Source: Nannocystis punicea (GTDB taxonomy: Bacteria; Myxococcota_A; Polyangia; Nannocystales; Nannocystaceae). Taken from it: 64,000 nucleotides of DNA. Below the pieces are notes generated by a model. The model saw only the letters and a list, made by a program, of their open reading frames with translations, was not told the DNA's origin and searched no databases. Numbering within the stretch: the first letter of the stretch is position 1; each line of letters begins with the position of its first letter. The position numbers were made by a program, and so were the translations under genes. Below, piece after piece: positions 1-9,787 of the stretch. The stretch covers positions 10,080,001-10,144,000 of the forward strand of contig NZ_CP114040.1 in the NCBI RefSeq assembly GCF_026965555.1, written 5' to 3'.

Positions 1-752
1 CTCTTGACCCGCGGCGCGTGCGTCGAGTCGGGCCACTTCGCCAGCATGTCGCGGGCGACGCGCCGCGCGTCGGCGACGCGACCGGCGGCGCACAGCGCCT
101 CGACGTGGTAGGCGAGTCGCTCCTGCACCAATTGTCCGCGCGCGCCGAACCGCCGCTCGTGCTCCTCGACCCCGGCCAATGCGCGGGCGCTGTCGCCCCG
201 CTTGAGCGCGCCGCGGATCTCGGCGATGAGCTTCAGCTCGGCGGCGAAGTCGGCCGGCGCCGCGTCAGCGGGCAAAGCCTCGAGCTTCGGCTTGGTGCGC
301 GGCGGCTTCTTCCTGGTCTCGCTCGGCTCCTCGGCCGCGGGCTCGTCGGGCGCGGGCGCCTCGGCCACGGGAGGATCGGGCGCAGGCGCAAGCGCCTCCA
401 CCCCTGCGGGTGTCGGCGCCGCCACGGGTGCGGTGATCGGTGACCTGGCCTCGGGGACAGCTTCGATCGGCGCCGCCGCGGCCACGACCGGCGGCGCTTC
501 GGGCCGATCGCGGGCGGCCCACACTCCCACCGCGGCCGCGACCAGCGCGAGCCCGGCGATCACCTTGAGGACGACTCCGCCGCCGCCGGTGGCCCCTGCG
601 AGGGTCCCCGGGGCGACGTCGGCGCCGCTCGGCGGAGCTGGCCCATGGGCCAGGCGATGCTCGACGGCCGCCCAGATCCGGTCCTCCGCGCCCGGCTCGG
701 GCACGACCTCGCGCTCGGCGCGGAGCAGATCTTCGAGCCTGTCGGACTGCAT
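1..752 (-). CDS. anti-sigma-like single-pass membrane protein (3' end outside window)
   Basis: The start ATG at 752-750 overlaps the stop of the ECF sigma gene by one base (TGATG), so the two are translationally coupled. The visible 250 codons show an acidic/basic N-terminal cytoplasmic part of about 70 residues, one hydrophobic segment (VVLKVIAGLALVAAAVGVWA), a long Pro/Ala/Glu linker, and the start of a helical region resembling TPR (ALKRGDSARALAGVEEHERR). This architecture is typical of membrane anti-sigma partners of myxobacterial ECF factors. No zinc-binding anti-sigma motif (HxxxCxxC) is visible, so the sigma-inhibiting role rests on position and topology. The gene is open at the left edge. 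Confidence 0.7.
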   Translation of the reverse strand, partial: MQSDRLEDLLRAEREVVPEPGAEDRIWAAVEHRLAHGPAPPSGADVAPGTLAGATGGGGVVLKVIAGLALVAAAVGVWAARDRPEAPPVVAAAAPIEAVPEARSPITAPVAAPTPAGVEALAPAPDPPVAEAPAPDEPAAEEPSETRKKPPRTKPKLEALPADAAPADFAAELKLIAEIRGALKRGDSARALAGVEEHERRFGARGQLVQERLAYHVEALCAAGRVADARRVARDMLAKWPDSTHAPRVK

Positions 753-1288
753 CAGCGCACCTCCGTCCGCGCCGCCGCCGGCAACGCACGTTCGAGCTGC
801 TGCCGCGCCGCTCGCAGCCGCGAGTACACGGTGTTGACGTTGAGCCCGAGCCCCGCGGCGATCTCCTGCGCCGTCATGCCCTCGAGCTCGGCGAGCACGA
901 ACACGGCCCGGCGCTCGTCGTCGAGCTGGTCGAGCAATTTTAATAGGGTGTCGGTCGCGTCCTTGCGGGCGTAGGGGTCGGAGCCGCCGTCCTCCGCGTG
1001 GGCCTCGGCGAAGGCCTCGACCCGCCGCAGGTGCCGCGAGGCGCTGCGGCGGTGGAGCTGCACCACGCGCATGGTGATGGCGAACAGCCAGGTCCGCATC
1101 GAGGCCTCGCCGCGGAACTCGGCGAGCCGGCGCGCGACGATGAGGAACACGTCCTGGACGACGTCGTCGAGCGCGGGCGCGGGCGCACCGAGCCGCCTGG
1201 CGCTGCGCCACACGAACTGGAAGTGCTCGCGGTAGACCGCCACCAGCGCGGGGCTGGGAGGAGCGGCGGCTTGGGCGGCGGCGGCCAT
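752..1288 (-). CDS. ECF-type RNA polymerase sigma factor
   Basis: A 178-residue sigma70-family factor of ECF size. Region 2 covers about residues 15-80, with the core-binding and -10 recognition helices around LDDVVQDVFLIVARRL and MRTWLFAITMRVV. Region 4 lies near residues 120-170, with the helix-turn-helix MTAQEIAAGLGLNVNTVYSR. The ATG at 1288 is chosen because conserved sequence begins soon after it; upstream extension in this frame is low-complexity Arg-rich. The gene is coupled to the anti-sigma-like gene downstream and follows a secreted protein gene 47 bp upstream, suggesting a three-gene envelope-sensing operon. The regulon is not visible. Confidence 0.9.
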   Translation of the reverse strand: MAAAAQAAAPPSPALVAVYREHFQFVWRSARRLGAPAPALDDVVQDVFLIVARRLAEFRGEASMRTWLFAITMRVVQLHRRSASRHLRRVEAFAEAHAEDGGSDPYARKDATDTLLKLLDQLDDERRAVFVLAELEGMTAQEIAAGLGLNVNTVYSRLRAARQQLERALPAAARTEVR

Positions 1289-1335
1289 CGGTTCGCGGGT
1301 TGGTGACCGGCTCCGCGAATTATCATCACGGCTCG

Positions 1336-2385
1336 TCACGGAAATCGGACTTCGGCGGCGAGCAGCGCGCGAACGCTCGCCGGGGCGCTGCGATAGGTCT
1401 CCCCGTGGTTCTCGACGGTGAACCGGGGTCGTACGATGTGGACCGCGCCCTCGACGATGGCGCCGACCGCGACGCGCGGATGGATGGCGTAGAACACGCC
1501 CGGCGCCAGATGCAGGGCGACGAACAGCTGACGCGCGTCGCTGGTGATCTCGTAGCCGACCCCGCGGCCGTACATGGCGCCGAGCTCGAGGCCGGCGCAC
1601 AGCGGGAATTCGAACTTGCGCGCGTGCAGCAACGGACAGCCGCGCACCGCCCCGACCGCCAGCTGGAGGTCGGCGCCGCGGTCGGGCGCGTCGTCGAAGC
1701 GAGCCCGTCGCAGCGGGCCGTAGCCGACCTCGAACTCGAGCCGCGCGCGCGGCCAGATCAACGCCGGCGTGAGTTTAACTAAGGCGCCGACGCCGGGCAG
1801 GTCGCCGAAGCTCAGGCCGGCGCCGAGCCGCACGCCGCCCCGCACCCGCCTCTCCTTCTTCTTCTCCGGCGGTCTGGGTGGTTCCACTTCCTCGGGCTGC
1901 GGCTGCGGCTGCGCGGGCTCCGGCTCCGGGGGCGGCAGCTGGGGCTCCGGCGGTGGTTCCGGGTCGTCGACCGTCTTCGCCTCGGCCGCGACCTCGGCGG
2001 CATCTGTCTCTTCGGACATGCGATCGAGGACTGACGGATCGATCGCCATCGCGGCGATCAGCGCCCCGGCCCGCGCGAGCGCGTCGCACTGCGCGTGGGT
2101 CAGCGACCGCTGCAGCGTACCCTCGTCGCTGACGGTCCACAGCCGGAGGTCGAAGCCGCCGGCGGGCTCCTGGCGGACGCGGGCGATCGCAGTCAACCGC
2201 GGGCCCGTGCGAGCAGCCAGCGGTCCGCCGAGCAGGCGTTCGAGCTCGGCGACGACCTCGGCCTCGGCGGGGCAGCTCGCGGGCGCGTCCCAGCGGAACT
2301 CGACGACCGGGCGCGAGCTCGCGGGCGCCTCGCTCGGACCTGCCGGGCCCGCGAGCAGCGCCGCGACCAGCCCGCTGTGAAGCAT
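1336..2385 (-). CDS. secreted protein, possible outer-membrane beta-barrel domain
   Basis: About 349 residues with an N-terminal signal peptide (MLHSGLVAALLAGPAG). A GTG two codons further up is an alternative start. The N-terminal half (residues 25-125) is globular with two Cys residues. A Pro/Glu-rich linker follows, then a C-terminal region with alternating hydrophobic and aromatic residues, Gly turns and a terminal phenylalanine-proline, as in small porin-like barrels. It lies just upstream of the ECF sigma gene in the same orientation. The function is not recognised; a role in the signal sensed by the sigma/anti-sigma pair is only inference. Confidence 0.7.
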   Translation of the reverse strand: MLHSGLVAALLAGPAGPSEAPASSRPVVEFRWDAPASCPAEAEVVAELERLLGGPLAARTGPRLTAIARVRQEPAGGFDLRLWTVSDEGTLQRSLTHAQCDALARAGALIAAMAIDPSVLDRMSEETDAAEVAAEAKTVDDPEPPPEPQLPPPEPEPAQPQPQPEEVEPPRPPEKKKERRVRGGVRLGAGLSFGDLPGVGALVKLTPALIWPRARLEFEVGYGPLRRARFDDAPDRGADLQLAVGAVRGCPLLHARKFEFPLCAGLELGAMYGRGVGYEITSDARQLFVALHLAPGVFYAIHPRVAVGAIVEGAVHIVRPRFTVENHGETYRSAPASVRALLAAEVRFP

Positions 2386-2457
2386 CCCCACGCGTGCGGA
2401 GGATCGTCCGCCGCCGCCGCGATTTCAACGGCGAAAGCGGCGCGCACGGCCGCGCGC

Positions 2458-3273
2458 CTAGGACATGCCGCGACGGCGCATGAAGGCCGCCTTGTTCTTG
2501 GCGCCGCGCCGTTCGAGCGCGGGTCGCAGCCACGCGCGCAGGCGGGGCGACAGGTAGCCGAGCGTCGCCAGCTTGCCTGACGCAAAGGGCAGATCGATCT
2601 CCATCGGGCTGCGCGGGTCCTGAATGCACGCCAGCACCGCCTCCGCGCACTGCTCGGGGGTGCTCATCGGCTGCGAGAAGGTCAGGTTGCTGACGCCCTG
2701 GATGTCGGAGTCGAAGAAGCTGCTGTCGACCGGGCCGGGGTTGACGTTGGCGATCCGGATGCTGCGCCGCGCGAGGTCCTCGGCGGCCGCGAGGGCCCAG
2801 AAGCGCAGCCCCGCCTTGGATCCGGAGTACACCGCCGAGCCGGGCACGCCGAGCTTGCCGGCCAGGCTGGCGACGTTGACCACGCAGCCGCCCGCGCGCA
2901 TGTGGTCGGCGGCGATCCGCGTCAGCACCACCGGCGCGGTCAGGTTGACGTTGAAGATCTCCGCCAGCGCCTCCGGCGGGTGGCGCAACATGTCTCCGCG
3001 GTAGTGCACGCCGGCGTTGTTGACCAGCACGTCGAGGCCGCCGAAGCGCGCCACGACCTGGTCGATGAGCCATGGCAATCGGGACAGGTCACCGACGTCG
3101 CAGGCGATCGCCACGGCGCCGTCGCCGAGCTCCGCGGCCGCGGCCGCGAGCTTGGACGCCGTGCGCGCGACCATCACGACGCGCATGCCGGACTTGTGTA
3201 GCAGCTTGGCGGTCGCCAGGCCGATGCCCGACGACGCGCCGGTGACGAGCGCGACCCTGTCCTTGAGCTCCAC
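2458..3273 (-). CDS. short-chain dehydrogenase/reductase (SDR family)
   Basis: 271 residues, the usual size of a classical SDR. The cofactor motif TGASSGIG is at residues 11-18, NNAG at 85-88, and the catalytic Ser136, Tyr149 and Lys153 (YSGSK) are all present. A PG motif follows in the substrate region. The start is GTG at 3273. The family carries out NAD(P)H-dependent oxidoreduction of alcohols and ketones; Arg40 after the first strand (RTASK) hints at NADP preference. Neighbours do not reveal the substrate. A terminator pair separates it from groEL. Confidence 0.92.
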   Translation of the reverse strand: MELKDRVALVTGASSGIGLATAKLLHKSGMRVVMVARTASKLAAAAAELGDGAVAIACDVGDLSRLPWLIDQVVARFGGLDVLVNNAGVHYRGDMLRHPPEALAEIFNVNLTAPVVLTRIAADHMRAGGCVVNVASLAGKLGVPGSAVYSGSKAGLRFWALAAAEDLARRSIRIANVNPGPVDSSFFDSDIQGVSNLTFSQPMSTPEQCAEAVLACIQDPRSPMEIDLPFASGKLATLGYLSPRLRAWLRPALERRGAKNKAAFMRRRGMS

Positions 3274-3309
3274 GCGGCGACGCTAGCAAAACCCCGCCGA
3301 AAAAGGACG

Positions 3310-3337
3310 AGCCCCGACCCTCGCGGATCGGGGCTCA
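3310..3337 (-). terminator. intrinsic terminator, distal copy downstream of groEL
   Basis: A 9-bp stem (GAGCCCCGA / TCGGGGCTC) is followed on the minus strand by GTCCTTTTT. Sequence and loop are identical to the proximal copy 66 bp away, so this is a duplicated terminator. Confidence 0.85.
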
Positions 3338-3373
3338 CGTGCCCCACGGCGCCGACACAGGGCGCAAAAAGGG

Positions 3374-3405
3374 ACGAGCCCCGACCCTCGCGGATCGGGG
3401 CTCGT
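3374..3405 (-). terminator. intrinsic terminator, proximal copy downstream of groEL
   Basis: An 11-bp stem (ACGAGCCCCGA / TCGGGGCTCGT) with a 10-nt loop is followed on the minus strand by CCCTTTTT. It lies 34 bp after the groEL stop codon. Confidence 0.9.
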
Positions 3406-3438
3406 ACGCGCGCGCAGATCGGCGAGCGCGAGCGAGGC

Positions 3439-5085
<1,647 letters not shown>

Positions 5086-5134
5086 GATGTGTGTCTCGTG
5101 TGTGTGGGGAAAAGCGTTGCGTCGTCAGGCCCGC

Positions 5135-5434
5135 TCAGGCCTCGAGGATGGCGAGGATCTCGTCCTCGCGCAGGATCATGTGCTCCTCACCGTCGAGCTT
5201 GATCTCGGTGCCGGAGTACTTGCCGAACAGGACCTTGTCGCCCGCCTTGACCTCGAGCGGGGTGCGCTTGCCGTTGTCGTCGACCTTGCCCGGGCCAGCC
5301 GAGATCACCACGCCCTTGGCGGGCTTCTCCTTGGCGGAGTCGGGGATGAACAGACCACCGGCGGTCTTCTCCTCCTCGGACATGCGCTTCACCAGCACGC
5401 GATCGTTCAAGGGACGAACCTTCGTCGTTGTCAT
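5135..5434 (-). CDS. groES: co-chaperonin GroES (10 kDa)
   Basis: 99 residues, normal length. The N-terminal RPLNDRVLVKR, the mobile loop (TAGGLFIPDSAKEKPAKG) and the C-terminal beta-barrel end (MILREDEILAILE) are present. A good ribosome-binding site, AGGAGA, precedes the ATG. It is the first gene of the groES-groEL operon and caps the GroEL ring. The operon is preceded by a promoter and a CIRCE-like inverted repeat. Confidence 0.99.
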   Translation of the reverse strand: MTTTKVRPLNDRVLVKRMSEEEKTAGGLFIPDSAKEKPAKGVVISAGPGKVDDNGKRTPLEVKAGDKVLFGKYSGTEIKLDGEEHMILREDEILAILEA

Positions 5435-5563
5435 CTGCGGTCTCTCCTGGGATTTCCGAATGCAGGCCCCGTGGGGGGGGAAGATGCTGTTCGCGGTTGC
5501 GAGCGTTCCCGCGCGACTCCGCGTAACTCTGCGGAATCGCCGTGGAAATTTGCGGGGGCTCGG

Positions 5564-5591
5564 TTAGCAATCACCCATGTAGGAGTGCTAA
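5564..5591 (-). promoter_or_regulatory. CIRCE-like operator upstream of groES
   Basis: An inverted repeat, TTAGCACTC (minus-strand 5' arm) and GATTGCTAA, with a 10-nt spacer. It matches the HrcA-binding CIRCE consensus TTAGCACTC-N9-GAGTGCTAA except for one base in the distal arm and one extra spacer base. It sits just downstream of the -10 box, where repressor binding would block transcription. Confidence 0.85.
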
Positions 5592-5601
5592 CGCGGCGCG
5601 G

Positions 5602-5629
5602 AGTGTAAAGCGAGTCGGTACCCGGTCAA
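5602..5629 (-). promoter_or_regulatory. sigma70-type promoter of groES-groEL
   Basis: On the minus strand TTGACC (5629-5624) and TACACT (5607-5602) are separated by 16 bp. Placement immediately upstream of the CIRCE-like element is the classical arrangement for HrcA-controlled groE operons. Confidence 0.75.
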
Positions 5630-5735
5630 CCCCTCCTCGCGGGGCGTTTTCGGCTCGGAACTCGTGCGGTTAACTCACATAATTCGCTTGCCTGCTCGTT
5701 CCTCTCTGGTAGCGTGGGGAAATAGGAAACTCCTC

Positions 5736-6287
5736 ATGCCCGAGCCAGAACTTCGTTTTGCAGGAACCCTCGAGTCCTTCTTCTACGACCGCGTGGCCCA
5801 GGGAAAGACCGGCAGTTCGTTGCCGACCGAGGTCGGAGCGTACGTGGTCCACATGCTGGCCGACCACGTGCGCCGGACCAGCGTCGCCGGCCGGACCGCC
5901 GGACCGCTCGCGCTGCAGTACCTCGCGGCCCGCGAGCAACAAGGTACGCGACGAGCTCAAGCGTTGCGGGCCGTCGGCGACCGGGCGCTGTTCATCGCCG
6001 GCGTCGTCCCGCACAGCGTCGACCGCACCCCGGTCGACTTGCGCTACGTGCGCTCGATCGGAACCAGCGCGTACCGCCAGATCGGCGAACCAACCGTGTT
6101 CAACACCCTCGCCGCCACCTTCGAGAAGGCCGCCGAGGCGATCTCCGAGGCCACGGACAGCTGTCCTGACGGCGACCTCCTCGGCCTGTACGAGCGCTGG
6201 AAGAAGTACGGCGATCCACGCGACGAGCAGCGACTCGGCGCCGCCGGCGTCGTCCTCGTGCGCGGGAGGCGCGACGACCTGCAGTAA
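5736..6287 (+). CDS. hypothetical protein
   Basis: 183 residues from the ATG at 5736, preceded by AGGAAACTCCTC; an upstream in-frame ATG at 5664 would add 24 residues without clear merit. The protein is soluble and helical, with no signal peptide or membrane segment. It has a hydrophobic core around VGAYVVHMLADHVRR and a middle stretch (RALFIAGVVPHSVDR) that could be a beta-strand/helix. Not recognised. It is divergent from groES and convergent with panC. Confidence 0.65.
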   Translation: MPEPELRFAGTLESFFYDRVAQGKTGSSLPTEVGAYVVHMLADHVRRTSVAGRTAGPLALQYLAAREQQGTRRAQALRAVGDRALFIAGVVPHSVDRTPVDLRYVRSIGTSAYRQIGEPTVFNTLAATFEKAAEAISEATDSCPDGDLLGLYERWKKYGDPRDEQRLGAAGVVLVRGRRDDLQ

Positions 6288-6682
6288 TCGGCGAACTCGA
6301 GTTCGTCGCCGCGCCGATGAACTCGAGTTCCGCAGAGAGTCGGGGGGCCCGGGGCCCTCTTCGACTTCGGCGGACACGACCTCTTCTTTTGAGCATCGGT
6401 GCGGCACGACCGCCTGAGCTCGGTGCAGGGCCGGGAATGCTCCTCGGTCCGGAGACCTGCCCGACCCCGCAAATTGATCCACGGACCTTTGGCCTTCGGC
6501 ACGACCGCCTGAGCTCGCTCGACGCAGGGCAGCGGGCCGTCATCGGGTTTGGAAGCCTCCGTCACCAGAGGGCCGCGCGAACTCCTTCCGACGACGGCTT
6601 GCCGACTTTGGCCATCTGGGCGGCGGGCGACCGTTACTGGTGCGGACGGCCCTGCGCGACCGTGCGGTCCAAACGTGGCTCG
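6288..6682. other. convergent intergenic region with short repeats
   Basis: No credible gene. It contains two copies of the palindrome GAACTCGAGTTC (6293-6304 and 6319-6330), 26 bp apart, and two copies of a 21-bp sequence, CGGCACGACCGCCTGAGCTCG (6402-6422 and 6498-6518). The palindromes could fold as hairpins after the + strand gene. No poly-T tract is seen. Confidence 0.6.
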
Positions 6683-7519
6683 TCAGGGTCGCAGGACCGT
6701 GTTGTCGATGAGGCGCACGCCGCCGAAGAACGCCGCGACGGCGCACAGCGCCGGCCGCACCACCTCGGTCACCGGCTGCAGATCGTCGGCGTCGACCAGC
6801 GACGCGTAGTCGATTCGTCCGGGAGCGAGCGCAGCTGCGGGATCGCCGAGCAGCGCCGCTGCGTCGCGCTCGCCGGCGGCGAACCGCTGGCGCACGGAAG
6901 CCAGCCAGCGCGAGATCGCCAGCGCCTGCGCACGTGCCTCGGAGGACAGGTTGGCGTTGCGGCTCGACATCGCCAGGCCGTCGGGCTCGCGCACGATCGG
7001 CATGCCGACGACCTCGCCGCCGAGGAACAGATCGGCGTGCATGCGCCGCAGGATCGCCAGCTGCTGGAAGTCCTTCTCGCCGAACAGCGCCACGTCGGGG
7101 CGGACCAGCCCCCACAGCTTGGCCACCACGGTGCACACCCCGCGGAAGTGACCGGGGCGCGAGGCCCCGCACAGGTGGCGGTCGAGTTCCTGGACCTCGA
7201 CCCATGTGTTCGTCCCGTGCGGGTACAGCTCGCGCGGGTCGGTCGGGCAGAACGCGACGTCGACCCCGCACTCGCTCGCCTTGGCCAGGTCACCGGCCTC
7301 GTCGCGGGGGTAGCGGGCGAGGTCTTCGTTCGGGCCGAACTGGGTCGGGTTGACGAAGATCGACAGCACCAGGCGATCGCCGCGCCGCCGGGCCTCGCGC
7401 AGCAGCGACAGGTGGCCTTCGTGGAGGTAGCCCATCGTCGGCACGAACGCGACGCGGGTCGCGTGACCGAGCGACGCCCGCCACACCTGCATCTCCGAAC
7501 ATGTCCGAACGACCAGCAT
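6683..7519 (-). CDS. panC: pantothenate synthetase PanC
   Basis: 278 residues, normal size. It condenses pantoate with beta-alanine using ATP to give pantothenate, the coenzyme A precursor. The nucleotidyltransferase motif PTMGYLHEGH is at residues 27-36 (His33 and His36), the pantoate/ATP elements NPTQFGPNEDL and FGEKDFQQL follow, and a KMSKS-like SSRN loop (MSSRNANLS) is present. It starts 4 bp after the panB stop codon, so the two form an operon. The start region carries a palindrome-like CGAACATGTCCGAAC. Confidence 0.98.
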   Translation of the reverse strand: MLVVRTCSEMQVWRASLGHATRVAFVPTMGYLHEGHLSLLREARRRGDRLVLSIFVNPTQFGPNEDLARYPRDEAGDLAKASECGVDVAFCPTDPRELYPHGTNTWVEVQELDRHLCGASRPGHFRGVCTVVAKLWGLVRPDVALFGEKDFQQLAILRRMHADLFLGGEVVGMPIVREPDGLAMSSRNANLSSEARAQALAISRWLASVRQRFAAGERDAAALLGDPAAALAPGRIDYASLVDADDLQPVTEVVRPALCAVAAFFGGVRLIDNTVLRP

Positions 7520-7523
7520 GATC

Positions 7524-8408
7524 CTACTCCGCCGACTCCGAGCCGCTCTGGGTCGCAGGCCCGCCGGAGAAGCTGTGCTCGGCGGCGGGGAAGGTGCCCT
7601 CGCGGACCTCGCGGCCGTAGGTGGCGAACGCGTCGCGCACGACCCCGGCGAGCTCGGCGAAGCGCTTGACGAAGCGCGGCTTGAAGCGGTCGTCGAGGCC
7701 GAGCAGGTCCTGCATCACCAGCACCTGTCCGTCGCAGCCGACACCTGCACCGATGCCGATCGTCGGGATCGCTAGCGATTGCGAGATCTGCCGCGCCAGC
7801 GCCGCCGGGATGCCCTCGAGCACCACGGCATACGCGCCGGCCTCTTGCAGTTGAAGCGCGTCTTGCCGCAGACGCTCCGCAGCGGCGTCCTCGCGACCCT
7901 GCACGCGGAAGCCCCCGAATTCATGGACGCTCTGAGGCGTGAGGCCGAGGTGCCCCATCACGGGGATGCCCGCCTGCACGATCTTGCGCACCGCATCGGC
8001 CCGGCCGCCGCCCTCGAGCTTGACCGCCTCGGCCCCGCCTTCCTGCACGAGCCGACCCGCGGACAGTAACGCCTGCTCCGCGCTCACCTGGTAGCTCATG
8101 AACGGCAGGTCGACGACCAGGTGCGCTCGCTGGACCGCACGGCGGACGCAGCGGGCGTGGTAACACATGTGCTCGAGCGTGACCTCGAGCGTGTGTGGGT
8201 GGCCCTGCATCACCATGCCCACGCTGTCGCCGACCAGCACCACGTCCGCGCCCGACTCGTCGACGAGGCGAGCGAAGGTCGCGTCGTACGCCGTGATCAT
8301 CACGATGCGCTGGCCCTGGCGTTTGTATTGATGGAGCACCGGCGCGGTCACTCGGCGAATGGTCGCGGGGATCTCCCCGGTTGCTGCGGGCTTGGCTCCG
8401 AGGGTCAT
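7524..8408 (-). CDS. panB: 3-methyl-2-oxobutanoate hydroxymethyltransferase PanB
   Basis: 294 residues from the ATG at 8408. It converts 3-methyl-2-oxobutanoate and methylene-tetrahydrofolate to ketopantoate, the first step of pantothenate synthesis. Family motifs are intact: MITAYDATFARLVDE, the metal-binding VGDSVGMV, DLPFMSYQ, KLEGG, GHLGLTPQS and GIGAGVGCDGQVLV. It is the upstream gene of panB-panC. A longer in-frame start at 8456 exists but adds non-conserved residues. Confidence 0.98.
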   Translation of the reverse strand: MTLGAKPAATGEIPATIRRVTAPVLHQYKRQGQRIVMITAYDATFARLVDESGADVVLVGDSVGMVMQGHPHTLEVTLEHMCYHARCVRRAVQRAHLVVDLPFMSYQVSAEQALLSAGRLVQEGGAEAVKLEGGGRADAVRKIVQAGIPVMGHLGLTPQSVHEFGGFRVQGREDAAAERLRQDALQLQEAGAYAVVLEGIPAALARQISQSLAIPTIGIGAGVGCDGQVLVMQDLLGLDDRFKPRFVKRFAELAGVVRDAFATYGREVREGTFPAAEHSFSGGPATQSGSESAE

Positions 8409-8570
8409 ACGTGGCTCGCGCGAAGCATATCGCAGAGCAGACAGGTCGCCGTCCATGAAGAATTTCGCCGCCGCGCTCCCTGGCCGGGTAGGACCTCGAT
8501 CGGGGCACGTGTGCGGACCGATTCGCGCCTCGACTCACGAACCGAGCGCATCGTGTACGCGATACCCGCG

Positions 8571-8673
8571 GTGAAGATTTCACAGCACGCGAGCTTGCGA
8601 TTCACCTTGCGTGGTTTCGCGGGACAGCGGTGACAAAAATCACCCGAGTGTGAAGTTCCCGCCGTGTCTTCAC
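8571..8673. promoter_or_regulatory. cluster of GTGA-type inverted repeats between divergent genes
   Basis: The 290-bp gap between panB and the divergent lipoprotein gene contains three inverted repeats: GTGAAGATTTCAC (8571-8583), GGTGACAAAAATCACC (8629-8644) and GTGAAG-N12-CTTCAC (8650-8673). They share a GTGA half-site and are close to the lipoprotein start, so they are candidate operators. The binding protein is unknown. Confidence 0.5.
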
Positions 8674-8698
8674 GCAGACTTATTCTCCTCATTAGGAA

Positions 8699-9766
8699 AT
8701 GATGAGTTTGATGGGAAGGACTGATCGACGTCTCGCTCGCACGATTTTCAGTGCGACACCGCTGCTTCGCGGTACCTGTCCTCTCGGCCAGGTTCTCTGT
8801 GCCATGTCCCTGTGGGCTTGTGGTCAACCCGGCGGGGGCGCCTCGGAGGGCGAGGCCGACACCGAGATCGACAGCACCGGCGACACGACGGGCGGCACCG
8901 ACGGGACGTCCGGGACCACGGCGCCGACCACCAGCGGCTCCGAGCCGTCGAGCTCCACGAGCGACTCGGGGATCGTCGTCGGTGAGGCCAAGGGCCTGCT
9001 CAACTTCACCTTCTATCCCGAGACCGCCGGCGGTCTGCCGGCCGAGCTGGGCATGGCGGGCGCCTGGCGCACCGAGCCGTTCACCACCGACGACTTCTTC
9101 GCCGTGCAGGCGTGGGGCATGCACCTCCCGCCGCCGCCGGAGGAGGCCAACACCGTCGTCAACAACTCGATCCCGGCCCCCTACGATTGGGGCAAGGACG
9201 AGACCTGGATCACCGGCGGCAACGCGCTCAAGCTGCGCGGCGCGGCCGGCGAGTCGCTCGCCTGCCTCGTGCTGGTGCAGGACACCTTCCCGGTCTACTT
9301 CAGCGACGACGCCGAGTTCTTCGACCCGCTGTGCGCCCCCGACCCCGCGAAGTGGGTCGCCGACGACGCGTACGACGTGATCGCCTTCGGCGGCGAGGGC
9401 AAGGACGACATCGTCCTCCCCGCGGCCGTCACCGCCCCGCCGGCGCTGACCGTCACCGCGCCCGACGTCGCCACCTCGCTGTTCGAGCACGACCGGGCCA
9501 CCGACCTGGACATCGACTGGGAGGCCAACGGCGGCCAGGCGAACCGCGTCGTCATCCGCCTCATCGACACCTACGGCCAGATGCTCACCGCCCACGCCGT
9601 CGACGACGGCAGCTTCACCATCCCGAGCGCCGAGCTGACCAAGCTCGCCCCGGGCCCTGCCACCCTCACCATCTCCCGCGAGCAAAGCTTCGACCTCGGC
9701 CTCCCGGACGGCGACCTGCGGGTCGTCCTCCGCTACGAGGTCTGGGCCGATCCCGACCTGATTTAA
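8699..9766 (+). CDS. lipoprotein of unknown function, operon with a DUF1501 gene
   Basis: 355 residues; the in-frame ATG at 8702 is better spaced from the upstream AGGA and may be the true start. A hydrophobic stretch ends in LWACGQ, a weak lipobox. A low-complexity Thr/Ser/Gly/Asp linker follows (about residues 48-90), typical of exported Nannocystaceae proteins. The folded part (95-355) looks beta-rich; its last third resembles an immunoglobulin-like domain. The DUF1501 gene starts 21 bp downstream. Function unknown; it may act on the cell surface with its two neighbours. Confidence 0.75.
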   Translation: MMSLMGRTDRRLARTIFSATPLLRGTCPLGQVLCAMSLWACGQPGGGASEGEADTEIDSTGDTTGGTDGTSGTTAPTTSGSEPSSSTSDSGIVVGEAKGLLNFTFYPETAGGLPAELGMAGAWRTEPFTTDDFFAVQAWGMHLPPPPEEANTVVNNSIPAPYDWGKDETWITGGNALKLRGAAGESLACLVLVQDTFPVYFSDDAEFFDPLCAPDPAKWVADDAYDVIAFGGEGKDDIVLPAAVTAPPALTVTAPDVATSLFEHDRATDLDIDWEANGGQANRVVIRLIDTYGQMLTAHAVDDGSFTIPSAELTKLAPGPATLTISREQSFDLGLPDGDLRVVLRYEVWADPDLI

Positions 9767-9787
9767 AGGACACCCACGAGACGGACC

